Assembly (NCBI GenBank): GCA_018261615.1
Contig: JAGTSE010000048.1
Coordinates: 1 to 57,874 of the forward strand
DNA from: Pseudomonadota bacterium
Lineage (GTDB): Bacteria > Pseudomonadota > Gammaproteobacteria > Enterobacterales > Enterobacteriaceae
Direction: 5' to 3'
Length of the DNA stretch: 57,874 bases
Made by a program: the position numbers and the translations under genes
Shown here: one piece after another, positions 18,636 to 28,002 of the stretch
Layout: every line of letters begins with the position of its first letter
Numbering within the stretch: position 1 is the stretch's first letter
The notes under the pieces: generated by a model
The model's input: only the letters and a program-made list of their open reading frames with translations
Told to the model about the DNA's origin: nothing
The model's database searches: none

Positions 18636-19625
18636 TTATGCTGCCTGATGATGCCGGGTACGGTATTTGTCGATCAGCACTGCTATGATGATCACCGCCC
18701 CTTTGATCACCAATTGCCAGAAGTAGGAGACGCCCATCAGCGTCATGCCGTTGTTAAGGGTGGCGATAATCAGTGCGCCAACCAGCGTGCCGGTAATCGT
18801 GCCGATGCCGCCGACAAAACTGGTGCCGCCAAGGATCACTGCGGCGATGGCGTCCAGCTCATAGCCGGTGCCGAGGTTGCCGTTGGCGCTGTACAGCCGC
18901 GAGGCGCTCATCACGCCACCAAGGCCAGAGAGCAAACCGCTCATGCCGTAGACGAACAGCAGCACCAGCCACACTTTAATGCCGGTCAGGCGCGCCGCCT
19001 GCATATTGCCGCCCACCGCGTAGATATGAACGCCCAGCGTCGTGCGGCGCAGAATAAACCAGCACAGTACAATCACCGCCAGCGCAATCACCACCAGCCA
19101 CGGCACCGGGCCAAGATAGTTATTACCGATCCACTCAAAACTGATATCGGAGTTAATCACCGTGGTGCCATCTGCCAGCAGATAGGCCACGCCGCGCAGC
19201 GCGGTATATGTGCCGAGAGTGACAATAAACGGCGGCAAACCGGCAAATGCCACCAGCGCGCCATTGAACAGGCCGAGCACCAGGCCGAGCATCAGTGCCG
19301 CCGGGACGGAGAGCAATGCCAGTTCGGGCATCAGCGAAACCACCATCGCCGCTACCGCCGTGGTACCGAGAATCGAACCCACAGACAGATCGATGCCGCC
19401 GGTCAGAATGATAAAGGTCATGCCTGCCGCCAGCACAATGTTGATCGACGCCTGGCGGGTAATATTCAGCAGGTTGCTTTCAGTAAAAAAGTTTGGCGCG
19501 ATAAAGCCAAAAACCGCGACGATCAGGATGAGAATCGGCAAAATACCGACGGTTTGCATCAGATCGCCCATCAACATCTTTTTGGCGGAAGGGCTTTTCG
19601 CTGCGTTCTCTTTGGCATCAGTCAT
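18636..19625 (-). CDS. Sugar ABC transporter permease (RbsC family)
   Basis: A 329-residue inner-membrane permease with about ten hydrophobic segments and the RbsC/AlsC hallmark GGIDLSVGS near residue 80. The later GGTSFVGGIGTI segment is also conserved. It forms the channel of the importer, probably as a homodimer. Its start overlaps the ATPase gene end by 8 bp, giving tight coupling, and the binding-protein gene follows after 40 bp. A long ORF on the opposite strand is a codon-bias shadow. Confidence 0.93.
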   Translation of the reverse strand: MTDAKENAAKSPSAKKMLMGDLMQTVGILPILILIVAVFGFIAPNFFTESNLLNITRQASINIVLAAGMTFIILTGGIDLSVGSILGTTAVAAMVVSLMPELALLSVPAALMLGLVLGLFNGALVAFAGLPPFIVTLGTYTALRGVAYLLADGTTVINSDISFEWIGNNYLGPVPWLVVIALAVIVLCWFILRRTTLGVHIYAVGGNMQAARLTGIKVWLVLLFVYGMSGLLSGLGGVMSASRLYSANGNLGTGYELDAIAAVILGGTSFVGGIGTITGTLVGALIIATLNNGMTLMGVSYFWQLVIKGAVIIIAVLIDKYRTRHHQAA

Positions 19626-21141
19626 GGTGTACCGCCTGGTGGTGGGATTCGTTAACGCCAGTGGCCAGCGTCATAATGTTTTCCTGCGTGATTTCATGCT
19701 GTTGCAACTCGCCGACAATGCTGCCTTCGCGCATCACATAAACGCGATCGCTCATGCCGACCACTTCTGGCAGCTCGCTGGAGATCATCAGGATCGCCAC
19801 GCCTTTGCGCGCCATCTGGTTCATGATCCGGTAGATCTCGCTTTTGGCACCGACATCCACGCCGCGCGTTGGCTCATCGAGGATCAGAATGCGCGGGCCG
19901 ATCGCCACCCAGCGGGAGATGAGTAACTTTTGCTGGTTGCCGCCGGATAAGCCGCCCGCCCGCACCTGCGCGTGCGGCACGCGAATATTCAATAACTTGA
20001 TAGCGTCATCGGAGATTGACTGCGCTTTTTTGCGGTCGAGCATGCCCCAGGTCGCGTCGCGCTCCAGTGTCGCCATGGTGATGTTTTCCTGCGCCGCCAG
20101 TTCCAGAAACAGGCCTTGCTCTTTGCGGTTTTCGGTCAGGAAACCGATGCCCAAATCGATGGCGGTGCGCGGCGAGTGGATCACCACCGGCTCGCCATCC
20201 ACTTCGATCATGCCGCCGGTGGCTTTGCGTACGCCGAAGATCAGTTGCGCCAGTTCGGAGCGCCCGGCACCGACCAACCCGGCAAGGCCGACGATCTCCC
20301 CGGCACACACCTGCAAGCTGACCAGCTGGATTTTCTCGCCGTCCGTCAGGTGGTGAACACTCAGACGCGGGTTGCCGAGCGGAATATCGCGCTCTTTGTT
20401 AAACAGGTCGCTTAACGGGCGCCCGACCATCATGCGCACCAGTTCAGAGGCATTGAGTTTGTCGCGCGTCAGGCTGCCGACATACTGGCCGTCGCGCAGG
20501 ACGCTGACGCGATCGGAGAGTTCATACACTTCCGCCATGCGGTGGCTGATGTAGATAATCGCCATCCCTTCATCGCGCAGGCGCAGGATCAGTTCGAACA
20601 GGCGATGCGTTTCGCGCGAGGAGAGGGCGGCGGTGGGTTCATCCATTACCAGAATGCGGCTGTTGCGATGTAAAGCGCGGGCGATCTCCACCTGCTGCTG
20701 CTCGGCGATAGTCAGCTTCATCACCCGATCGGTGGCGTTAAAATTCGCGCCAAGACGGTCAATCACCGCCTGCGCCTGCGCCACCATCTCTTTGCGCTGC
20801 ACTAGCCCGCCGCGTGCGATTTCACTGCCAAGAAAGATGTTTTCCGCTACGGTCAGGTTCGGCGCTAACTGCATCTCCTGGTAAATCAGTGTAATACCGG
20901 CGGCGAGCGCATCTTTCGGGCTTTTGATGGTGTAAGGCTGGCCGTCAATCAGGATCTCGCCGCTGGTGGCGCTATACGCCCCGGCGAGGATCTTCATCAG
21001 CGTGCTTTTCCCCGCGCCATTTTCCCCCATCAGTGCATGGATCTCGCCGGGCCAGACCGTCAGATCGACTCCTTTGAGGGCGTAAAATTTGCCGAAAGCT
21101 TTGGCAATGTTGCGCATCTCCAGTACGGGCGTGTTGCTCAT
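19618..21141 (-). CDS. Sugar ABC transporter ATP-binding protein (RbsA/MglA family)
   Basis: A 507-residue tandem ABC ATPase. The first half has Walker A GENGAGKST and Walker B ILVMDEPTAAL. The second half has the usual degenerate Walker A region (GLVGAGRSEL) and a strong LSGGNQQK signature, as in RbsA, MglA and AlsA. ATG 21141 (MSNTPVLEM) is chosen: GAGGA stands 9 nt upstream, and the longer frame to 21198 would enter the promoter region. It is the first gene of the six-gene sugar operon. The 148 bp to the divergent kinase gene hold three regulator-like direct repeats. Confidence 0.94.
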   Translation of the reverse strand: MSNTPVLEMRNIAKAFGKFYALKGVDLTVWPGEIHALMGENGAGKSTLMKILAGAYSATSGEILIDGQPYTIKSPKDALAAGITLIYQEMQLAPNLTVAENIFLGSEIARGGLVQRKEMVAQAQAVIDRLGANFNATDRVMKLTIAEQQQVEIARALHRNSRILVMDEPTAALSSRETHRLFELILRLRDEGMAIIYISHRMAEVYELSDRVSVLRDGQYVGSLTRDKLNASELVRMMVGRPLSDLFNKERDIPLGNPRLSVHHLTDGEKIQLVSLQVCAGEIVGLAGLVGAGRSELAQLIFGVRKATGGMIEVDGEPVVIHSPRTAIDLGIGFLTENRKEQGLFLELAAQENITMATLERDATWGMLDRKKAQSISDDAIKLLNIRVPHAQVRAGGLSGGNQQKLLISRWVAIGPRILILDEPTRGVDVGAKSEIYRIMNQMARKGVAILMISSELPEVVGMSDRVYVMREGSIVGELQQHEITQENIMTLATGVNESHHQAVHHD

Positions 21142-21200
21142 CAGCGGGCTTCCTCGGAGGAACGATATCCGCACTTCATCACACGTTAGTAAATGCACAA

Positions 21201-21230
21201 TGTCAGGTTCTGTTCATATTTGTCATAGTT
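21201..21230. promoter_or_regulatory. Three 10-bp direct repeats, TorR-box-like
   Basis: TGT(T)CA begins at 21201, 21211 and 21221, exactly one helical turn apart, and the middle unit reads CTGTTCATAT (21210-21219), the consensus decamer of TorR boxes. The array lies between the divergent sugar operon and the sensor-kinase gene and is the likely binding site of the regulator at 14298. Confidence 0.65.
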
Positions 21231-21289
21231 ATCTGAGGAAATCGTTCCCTGCCGCCCTGCGCCAGGGTCAACATTGCACCGGAGCCACT

Positions 21290-23854
21290 ATGTCGTATCG
21301 CGCGAACCCGTTTTTCAGCAGCGCTCGCGGGCGTCTGTTGTTCTTCAATTTACTGGTGGTGGCGGTAACCTTAATGGTCTGCGGCGTAGCAGTGCTGGGC
21401 TTTCGCCACGCCAGCCAGATTCAGGAACTGGCGCAGCAACAGACGCTGGACGACATGACTGGCAGCATGAATCTGGCCCGCGATACGGCCAGCGTCGCCA
21501 CAGCGGCCGTGCGGTTGTCGCAAGTGGTGGGGGCGCTGGAGTACCAGGGCGAAGCCGAACGCCTGAAAGCGACGCAGAGTGCGCTGCAACACTCGCTCAG
21601 CCAGCTTGCCCGCGCGCCGTTGGCGCAGCAGGAACCGCAACTGGTGGCGCAGATCACCCGCCGCAGCCACGAATTGCAGCAAAGCGTCACCGTGATGCTG
21701 CAACGCGGACAACAGCGCCATCTGGAGCGTAATGCACTGCTCAGTTCGCTGTATCAGAACCAAAGTTATCTGCGCCATTTACAGATGATCACCGCCCGGG
21801 AAGCGAGCAACATCCCGGATAGCCGCCTGCTCGCCGAGATGGACCGGCTGATCATCGCCGCCATTCAGACGCCGTCTCCCAGGCCGACAATCAAGCAGAT
21901 CTCCGACATCATGGGGCAGTTGCCGTTGCGTGCCGTCAGCCCGACGGTGGATTTTATCCTGCCGGATTTCAGCGCCGAACTGCGCAAGCTGGAGCCGCTG
22001 TCGCTCCGGCTGGAAGAGAGCGATCTGGCGATTAGTTGGTCGATGTTTCATATTAAAGCGCTGGTGGCGCTGCTCAACAGCGACATCAACCAGTACGTTG
22101 CGCAGGTAGCACAGGCGTCGGAACTGCGAACGGCGCAAAGCCACCAGGAGATGCACTCGATCATTTTGTTTATCAGCGTCTTCGCCCTGCTGGCGCTGGT
22201 GATCACCGGCTTTGCCGGGTGGTATATCTACCGCAATCTGGGCTCGAATCTGACGGCCATTTCGCGCGCCATGTCGCGGCTGGCGCGCGGCGAGCAGGAC
22301 GTGTCGGTTCCGGCGCTGCAACGGCGCGATGAGCTGGGTGAACTGGCGCGCGCGTTTAACGTGTTTGCCCGTAATACCGCTTCACTGGAACACACCTCTA
22401 AATTACTGAAAGAGAAAAGCACCCAGCTGGAAACCACCTTCCTCGCGATGCGCGATGGCTTTGCGCTGTTCGATAATCGGGGTTGTCTGGTGGTGTGGAA
22501 CCCGCAATATCCGTTGCTGCTCGGTCTGACGGCAGAGGCATTGCAACGCGGCCAGTACTATCAGAGCCTGTTACAGCAGGTGAGCGATCTTCCCGGCCAC
22601 GTACAGGAGAATCTGGCTCGTCTGCTGCCCAAACCGCAGGAATTACGGCTGGCGGACAACCGCACCATTGAGCTGCGTTTTAGCCCGGTGCCGGGGCGTG
22701 GCATGGTTAACGTGGTACTGGATCGCACTGAGCGTAAAGGGCTGGAAGAGGCGCTGCTGCACAGCCAGAAGATGAAAGCCGTCGGCCAACTGACTGGTGG
22801 GTTGGCGCACGATTTCAATAACTTGCTGGCAGTGATAATCGGCAGCCTTGAGCTGGTGACGCCCGGCTCGCCGGATGCGTCGCGTATCTCCCGGGCGCTG
22901 AAAGCCGCCGAGCGCGGCGCGCTGCTGACCCAGCGGCTGCTGGCCTTTTCCCGCAAGCAGTCGCTGCATCCCCATGCCGTAGATATGCAGCCGCTGCTGG
23001 AGAATCTCGGTGAGCTTATGCGTCACTCGTTACCCGGCACACTGACGCTGGATATCGAAGCACAAAGCCCGGCATGGCCCGCGTGGATCGATGTTGGACA
23101 ACTGGAAAATGCCATCATCAATCTGGTGATGAATGCCCGTGATGCGATGGAGGGCGAGAGCGGCACCATTAAAATTCGCACCTGGAACCAGCGCGTCACC
23201 CGTAGCGATGGACGCCGCCAGGATATGGTGGCGCTGGAGGTGATCGATCGCGGTTGCGGTATGTCGCAGGAGGTCAAAGCGCAGGTGTTCGAACCCTTTT
23301 TCACCACCAAACAGACCGGCAGCGGCAGCGGGCTGGGCTTGTCGATGGTATATGGCTTTGTTCGCCAGTCCGGTGGACGGGTAGAGATTGAGAGCGCGCC
23401 GGGGCAGGGCACTACCGTGCGTCTGCAACTGCCGCGCGCGGCGGTGCAGGCTGTGGAAAACCGTGAGCCGGATGCCGCGCAGGCGCGCGATAGCAGCGAC
23501 ACGTTGATTCTGGTGTTGGAGGATGAGGCCGATGTGCGCCAGACATTGTGCGAACAGCTACATGAGTTGGGCTATCTGACGCTGGAGGCGGAAACCGGTG
23601 AGCAGGCGCTGCAGTTACTGGCTGCTTCGACGGAGATTGGCGTGCTGGTCAGTGATTTAATGCTACCGGGCGCGCTCAGCGGCGCGGAAGTGATTCACCA
23701 GGCGCGCCAGCACCATCCGCATTTGCCGATGCTGCTAATCAGCGGCCAGGATCTGCGCCCGGCGCACAACCCTGCGTTGCCGGACGTGGAACTGCTGCGT
23801 AAACCTTTTACCCGTGCAGAGCTTGCACAGGCGCTGCGACGGATTGCGGCGTAA
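21290..23854 (+). CDS. Hybrid sensor histidine kinase
   Basis: An 854-residue membrane kinase. Domains in order: TM1 (15-38), a largely helical periplasmic sensor (40-290), TM2 (291-313), HAMP (314-366), PAS (375-480), a HisKA dimerisation domain with the HDFNNLL-type box and phospho-His507, an HATPase domain (N-box NLVMNARDAM, later GSGSGLGLSM), and a C-terminal receiver with Asp789. There is no HPt domain, unlike TorS or ArcB, so the receiver may be a phosphate sink. The start is ATG 21290 with GGAG 6 nt upstream. Its 3' end overlaps convergent alsK by 47 bp. It probably pairs with the regulator at 14298. Confidence 0.93.
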   Translation: MSYRANPFFSSARGRLLFFNLLVVAVTLMVCGVAVLGFRHASQIQELAQQQTLDDMTGSMNLARDTASVATAAVRLSQVVGALEYQGEAERLKATQSALQHSLSQLARAPLAQQEPQLVAQITRRSHELQQSVTVMLQRGQQRHLERNALLSSLYQNQSYLRHLQMITAREASNIPDSRLLAEMDRLIIAAIQTPSPRPTIKQISDIMGQLPLRAVSPTVDFILPDFSAELRKLEPLSLRLEESDLAISWSMFHIKALVALLNSDINQYVAQVAQASELRTAQSHQEMHSIILFISVFALLALVITGFAGWYIYRNLGSNLTAISRAMSRLARGEQDVSVPALQRRDELGELARAFNVFARNTASLEHTSKLLKEKSTQLETTFLAMRDGFALFDNRGCLVVWNPQYPLLLGLTAEALQRGQYYQSLLQQVSDLPGHVQENLARLLPKPQELRLADNRTIELRFSPVPGRGMVNVVLDRTERKGLEEALLHSQKMKAVGQLTGGLAHDFNNLLAVIIGSLELVTPGSPDASRISRALKAAERGALLTQRLLAFSRKQSLHPHAVDMQPLLENLGELMRHSLPGTLTLDIEAQSPAWPAWIDVGQLENAIINLVMNARDAMEGESGTIKIRTWNQRVTRSDGRRQDMVALEVIDRGCGMSQEVKAQVFEPFFTTKQTGSGSGLGLSMVYGFVRQSGGRVEIESAPGQGTTVRLQLPRAAVQAVENREPDAAQARDSSDTLILVLEDEADVRQTLCEQLHELGYLTLEAETGEQALQLLAASTEIGVLVSDLMLPGALSGAEVIHQARQHHPHLPMLLISGQDLRPAHNPALPDVELLRKPFTRAELAQALRRIAA

Positions 23855-24755
23855 AACGGCTGCGCGCCAGCGTTGCCGCGCCCTGCGCACCGTTAAACGC
23901 TGATGATGAGGCTACCAGAAAACGCACCGCTTCCCACGGTAATGGTTTACGCAGATACGTGCGGATCGCCGCGATCAACGCTTCGCGCGGAAATGCGGGC
24001 ATATCCATGACGCCGCCGCCGAGGATCACCGCATCAGGATCGAACAGGTTAATGCTGGTGGCGATGGCGCGCGCTGCGTGATCCAGCAGATCGATCACAA
24101 AAGGATCCTGTGCTGCATGGATAAACAGGTCGCCAAGATCGTACTCGCGCGTCTGCTGTTCATACCAGCGGCGCAGCGCAAGGCCAGAACACACTGTTTC
24201 CAGACAACCCGCATTGCCGCAGCCGCAGCGCAGTTGCCTGTCGCCCTGCGGAATATGCCCCAGTTCGCCCGCTACGCCGTGCGCGCCTGTCCACGGCGCA
24301 CCGTTCAGCCAGATGGCGAAACCCATGCCGGTGCCGAGATAGGCCGCCAGCACCTGCTGTTGCGTGAGGTGATGCTCCTGCACATCAAAAGAGAGTTGCA
24401 GGTTCACATCACGGGAAAACTCCACCGGGCAGCCCAGCGCATTTTCCAGTTGCCCGGCCAGCCCGCTCAGTTCACCTGGTGCCAGCGGTAAATTGGGCGT
24501 GGAGATAATGGTGCGTTTATCTTTGCTGACCAACGCAGGAAAGCCCATTACCAGCCCATAACAGCGGGCATCACGCGCGTTAAGCTGCGCCTGGATAAGC
24601 GCAGTAATGCCGTTTACCACGCCGTGCGCAATGACCTCTGCGGTGCGCTGCTTTTCACAATGTAGCACCTCGCCTGCGGCGGTTTGCAGGCAGAAACGAA
24701 TATGGGTCGCACCCATATCAACGCCTGCCACCAGCTGATTATGCGGTTCGTGCAT
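23808..24755 (-). CDS. alsK: D-allose kinase
   Basis: A 315-residue ROK-family sugar kinase. The N-terminal phosphate motif GVDMGATHIRF is nearly identical to E. coli AlsK, and the zinc-binding CGCGNAGCLE motif is intact. It phosphorylates D-allose to allose 6-phosphate. It is the last gene of the als operon and starts 17 bp inside the end of alsE. The C-terminus, slightly longer than in E. coli, runs 47 bp under the 3' end of the convergent sensor-kinase gene. Confidence 0.95.
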   Translation of the reverse strand: MHEPHNQLVAGVDMGATHIRFCLQTAAGEVLHCEKQRTAEVIAHGVVNGITALIQAQLNARDARCYGLVMGFPALVSKDKRTIISTPNLPLAPGELSGLAGQLENALGCPVEFSRDVNLQLSFDVQEHHLTQQQVLAAYLGTGMGFAIWLNGAPWTGAHGVAGELGHIPQGDRQLRCGCGNAGCLETVCSGLALRRWYEQQTREYDLGDLFIHAAQDPFVIDLLDHAARAIATSINLFDPDAVILGGGVMDMPAFPREALIAAIRTYLRKPLPWEAVRFLVASSSAFNGAQGAATLARSRFTPQSVAAPVQALHG

Positions 24756-25437
24756 GAGGCAGTACCTCGTTTTTAGCCGCCAGAATCTGTTCGGTCATTG
24801 CCGTCCAGGCGTCGTCGATGTTTTCCGCATGGTTGAATAACCCGGAGGTGCCGACGATAAAGACATCCGCGCCTGCGGTCATTAAACGCTGATAAGTGGC
24901 CTGGTTGCAGGAGCCGTCGATCTCGATTTCATAACTCAGCCCTTCGCGCTCGCGCCAGGCTTTCAGCTCGGCGACCTTGTCGAGCATTTCCGGAATGAAC
25001 GGCTGCCCGGCAAAGCCTGGATCGACCGTCATCACCGTCACTTTGTCCGCCTTATGAATATAGTATTTCATCGTTTCGACGGAGGTTTCCGGATTAAGGA
25101 TCAGCCCGACTTTCATGCCGTGGCGGCGGATCTCATCGATCAGGCGAAACGCCTGGCCGTTGATCGTCTCCGGGTGCAGGGTGATAAAGTCCGCGCCCGC
25201 GCGCGCCAGTTGGCCGATATAGTCCTGCGGGCGCGTCACCATCAGATGGCAATCCAGCGGTTTGCTGGCCAGTTTCTTCACCTGACTGACAAAGAACGGC
25301 GACAGCGTCAGGTTCGGCACAAAGTGGCCGTCCATAATGTCGATATGGAAATAGTCCGCGTGGCTGTCGATAAACTCGATCTGTTCTTTAAACTTGAGCA
25401 GATCCATACACATCAGGGAGGGGGAGATTTTCATCAT
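24739..25437 (-). CDS. alsE: D-allulose-6-phosphate 3-epimerase
   Basis: A 232-residue ribulose-phosphate 3-epimerase-family TIM barrel, almost colinear with E. coli AlsE (231). His33 and Asp35 in FHIDIMDG, His66 in DCHLMV and the later Asp in VTVMTVDPGF are the expected metal and catalytic residues. It converts allulose 6-phosphate to fructose 6-phosphate, the last step of allose breakdown. Two consecutive ATG codons are possible starts (25437, 25434), both behind AAGGA; the E. coli protein begins at the second. RpiB probably supplies the allose-6-P to allulose-6-P step. Confidence 0.96.
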   Translation of the reverse strand: MMKISPSLMCMDLLKFKEQIEFIDSHADYFHIDIMDGHFVPNLTLSPFFVSQVKKLASKPLDCHLMVTRPQDYIGQLARAGADFITLHPETINGQAFRLIDEIRRHGMKVGLILNPETSVETMKYYIHKADKVTVMTVDPGFAGQPFIPEMLDKVAELKAWREREGLSYEIEIDGSCNQATYQRLMTAGADVFIVGTSGLFNHAENIDDAWTAMTEQILAAKNEVLPHARTA

Positions 25438-25448
25438 TCATTCATTCC

Positions 25449-26429
25449 TTACTTGCTGATAAGCCGGTCAAGCGCAACAGCGGCAATAATCAGCCCGCCC
25501 ATCACCACCAGCTGGTAGTACGTTTGAACTTGCAGGATATTCAGGCCGTTATTGATGGTGCCGATAATCAACCCGCCAATCACCACCGAGAAAATACGCC
25601 CTTTACCGCCGAAGAAACTGGTACCGCCGATAATGGCGCTGGCGATGGCGTAGGTTTCAAACCCCATTCCCGCCAGCGGCTCCGCCGCACCGAGACGCGC
25701 GGTGGAGACCACGCCCGCCAGCCCGGCACAAACGCCGGAGATAATGAACACCACCAGCACATGAAACTTCACATCAATACCGGAGTAGAAGGCGGAGTTT
25801 TTATTGCCGCCCAGCGCGTAAATATTGCGCCCCAGCCGCATGCGTGTAGTGAGGAACCAGAGCAGCAGTGCCACCAGCAGCGAGAAGATCACCGGCACCG
25901 GAATGCCTGCCACGCTGGCGGCAAAGAAATTCACAAAGCCGAAAGAGAATCCGTACACCGAGTTGGCGTCGGAAATAACCAGTGTAATACCGCGGAAAAT
26001 CGCGTTGGTGCCAAGGGTGATAATGAACGGGTGCAGGCCGGTCCAGTTGACCAGACAGCCGTTAATCGCCCCCAGCACGCCGCCCACCAACACGCCGCCA
26101 ATCAGTGCCGCCAGCACGGGATCGACGCCCGCCAGCATCAGTTTGGCGGTTACCATGCCGGAGAGAGCAAGGATCGCACCGACGGAGAGATCAATCCCGG
26201 CGATCAGAATGGCAAAGAACTCACCCATGCCGATCAACACTGTTACCGAACTCTGAACAAAAATCTGCGTGATGTTGTTGGTGTTGAGGAAGTATTCCGG
26301 CGACATCGTGCCGAAGATGGCGACGATGATCGCGAGGATAAAAAAGGTGCCGTATTTATCCCAGAACAGCGCGAAGTTGAAGGGCTTTTTCTCGCTCATT
26401 TCGCTTTTTACTCGTGTGGTAATGCCCAT
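25449..26429 (-). CDS. alsC: D-allose ABC transporter permease
   Basis: A 326-residue permease with about ten transmembrane segments, the same length as E. coli AlsC and very similar throughout (for example GIDLSVGAILALSG and the C-terminus AVALDRLISK). It forms the membrane channel for D-allose with AlsA and AlsB. Its start overlaps the alsA stop region by 22 bp, so the two are coupled. The very long ORF on the plus strand across this gene is an antisense shadow. Confidence 0.97.
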   Translation of the reverse strand: MGITTRVKSEMSEKKPFNFALFWDKYGTFFILAIIVAIFGTMSPEYFLNTNNITQIFVQSSVTVLIGMGEFFAILIAGIDLSVGAILALSGMVTAKLMLAGVDPVLAALIGGVLVGGVLGAINGCLVNWTGLHPFIITLGTNAIFRGITLVISDANSVYGFSFGFVNFFAASVAGIPVPVIFSLLVALLLWFLTTRMRLGRNIYALGGNKNSAFYSGIDVKFHVLVVFIISGVCAGLAGVVSTARLGAAEPLAGMGFETYAIASAIIGGTSFFGGKGRIFSVVIGGLIIGTINNGLNILQVQTYYQLVVMGGLIIAAVALDRLISK

Positions 26430-27940
26430 GCCATAATCTCCTCTTCGCTCATGTCGTCGCGATTGGTCAGGATTTGCGTCAACCGCCCTTCGCAGAACAC
26501 GGCGATGCGGTCGCAGACGGCGATAATTTCGGGAAGTTCGGATGACACCATCAGGATGACTTTTCCGTCATCCGCTAACTGGCGCATCACTTTGTAGATC
26601 TCGGCCTTCGCGCCGACGTCGATACCGCGGGTCGGTTCATCGAAAATGATCACCTCGGGTTCGCAGCACAGCCATTTGGAGATCAGCACTTTCTGTTGGT
26701 TACCGCCGGAAAGCTCGGTGATGCTCTGCTCCACCGAGTGGCACTTCAGCGTTAGCAGCTCGCGCTGCGCTTCGGCAATCTGTCGCTCTTCGTGTTCGTT
26801 AAACAGCCCCATTGCGCCTTTGTAACCGCCGTGCTTGAGGCTTTTGCTGAGCGCCATGTTTTGCGCAATCGAGAAGTTAGGGAAGAAACCGTTGTCGCGG
26901 CGGCTTTCGGTGATATACGCCATGCCTTTTTTCAGCGCATCCAGCGGTGAGCGTGGGGAAATAGCATGACCATTGAGGCGAATTTCACCGTTGCTGCGCT
27001 TATCGACGCCGAACAGGCAGTTCATCAGTTCGGTGCGGCCTGAGCCGACTAGCCCGGCGAAACCGAGGATCTCGCCACGGTTCACGCTAAAGGAGATATC
27101 ACGGACTTTTTTCTTGTCGCGACTGGTGACGTTTTTCACCTCAAACACCGTATCGTGCTCGATATTGCCGGTGTTCTCTTTCATCGCATTAAAGCGGTTT
27201 TGCAGTTCGCGCCCGACCATCAGCCGCACGATGTCGTCATTGGTGACGTCGCTGACCATGCCGCTGCAGACGCTGCTGCCGTCTTTCATTACCGTATAGC
27301 GATCGCAGATCCGGCGAATTTCCGCCAGCTTATGCGAGATATAAACAATGGCGGTGCCTTCTTTACGCAGCTGATTCATGATCAGGAAAAGATAATCCAC
27401 CTCTTTATTCGTCAGCGAAGAGGTGGGCTCGTCCATAATAATGACTTTGGCATCCAGCATTAATGTTTTGGCAATTTCCAGCATCTGCTTGTGACTAATC
27501 GATAAATTCGCCACTTTGGTATCGAGATCGACTTTTAAGCCGACGCGCAATAACATCATTGCTGCCCGTACGCGCATTTCTCGCCAGTCGATAATATTGA
27601 CGCCGCATACCTTTTTGGTGATGTGGCGGCCAATATATAAATTCTCCATCACAGTTAACTCATCAATAACGCTGAGTTCCTGATAAATAATGCCGATGCC
27701 AAGTTGTGCCGCCAGTTTATGGTCAAGTTTGTCGTAATTAACGTTATTAATGGTGATGGTGCCTTTGGTCGGGTCGTGAATTCCCGAGAGAACTTTCATT
27801 AACGTTGATTTACCGGCACCGTTCTCTCCTAATAACGCATGAATTTCATAAGGATAAATAGTTAAATCAACGGACTTTAATGCGTGGACCGGGCCAAAGG
27901 ATTTGCCGATACCCGCCATCAAGATATATGGCGTGACCAT
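26408..27940 (-). CDS. alsA: D-allose ABC transporter ATP-binding protein
   Basis: A 510-residue tandem ABC ATPase matching E. coli AlsA in length and sequence. Walker A GENGAGKST, Walker B VIIMDEPTSSL and the second-half signature ELSGGNQQK are intact. ATG 27940 (MVTPYILMAGIGKSFG) corresponds to the E. coli start; the upstream in-frame codon at 27988 would put the start in the REP-like region after alsB. It powers D-allose import and possibly ribose import at low affinity. Confidence 0.97.
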   Translation of the reverse strand: MVTPYILMAGIGKSFGPVHALKSVDLTIYPYEIHALLGENGAGKSTLMKVLSGIHDPTKGTITINNVNYDKLDHKLAAQLGIGIIYQELSVIDELTVMENLYIGRHITKKVCGVNIIDWREMRVRAAMMLLRVGLKVDLDTKVANLSISHKQMLEIAKTLMLDAKVIIMDEPTSSLTNKEVDYLFLIMNQLRKEGTAIVYISHKLAEIRRICDRYTVMKDGSSVCSGMVSDVTNDDIVRLMVGRELQNRFNAMKENTGNIEHDTVFEVKNVTSRDKKKVRDISFSVNRGEILGFAGLVGSGRTELMNCLFGVDKRSNGEIRLNGHAISPRSPLDALKKGMAYITESRRDNGFFPNFSIAQNMALSKSLKHGGYKGAMGLFNEHEERQIAEAQRELLTLKCHSVEQSITELSGGNQQKVLISKWLCCEPEVIIFDEPTRGIDVGAKAEIYKVMRQLADDGKVILMVSSELPEIIAVCDRIAVFCEGRLTQILTNRDDMSEEEIMAWALPHE

Positions 27941-27966
27941 AAGTAACCTCTTTGCACACTTTTCAG

Positions 27967-27993
27967 GCCGGATGCGCGCAAGCGTCACTCGGC
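27967..27993. repeat. REP-like palindrome between alsB and alsA
   Basis: A GC-rich REP-type unit (GCCGGATGCG ... CGGC) directly after the alsB stop codon. In binding-protein operons such elements usually stabilise the upstream message so that the periplasmic protein is made in excess. Confidence 0.55.
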
Positions 27994-28002
27994 GTTGATG
28001 GC

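Noticed and set aside
18612..19655. 347-codon ORF on the plus strand
   Set aside because: Lies entirely antisense to the sugar permease gene; the His/Gln/Arg-rich product is the usual shadow of a hydrophobic GC-rich gene. The same applies to 25524-26597 (antisense to alsC), 46302-47360 (antisense to proP) and 1519-2235 (antisense to the oxidoreductase).
23808..23854. Overlap of sensor kinase and alsK as a possible frameshift or assembly fault
   Set aside because: Both proteins keep sensible C-termini; a 47-bp convergent overlap is acceptable.
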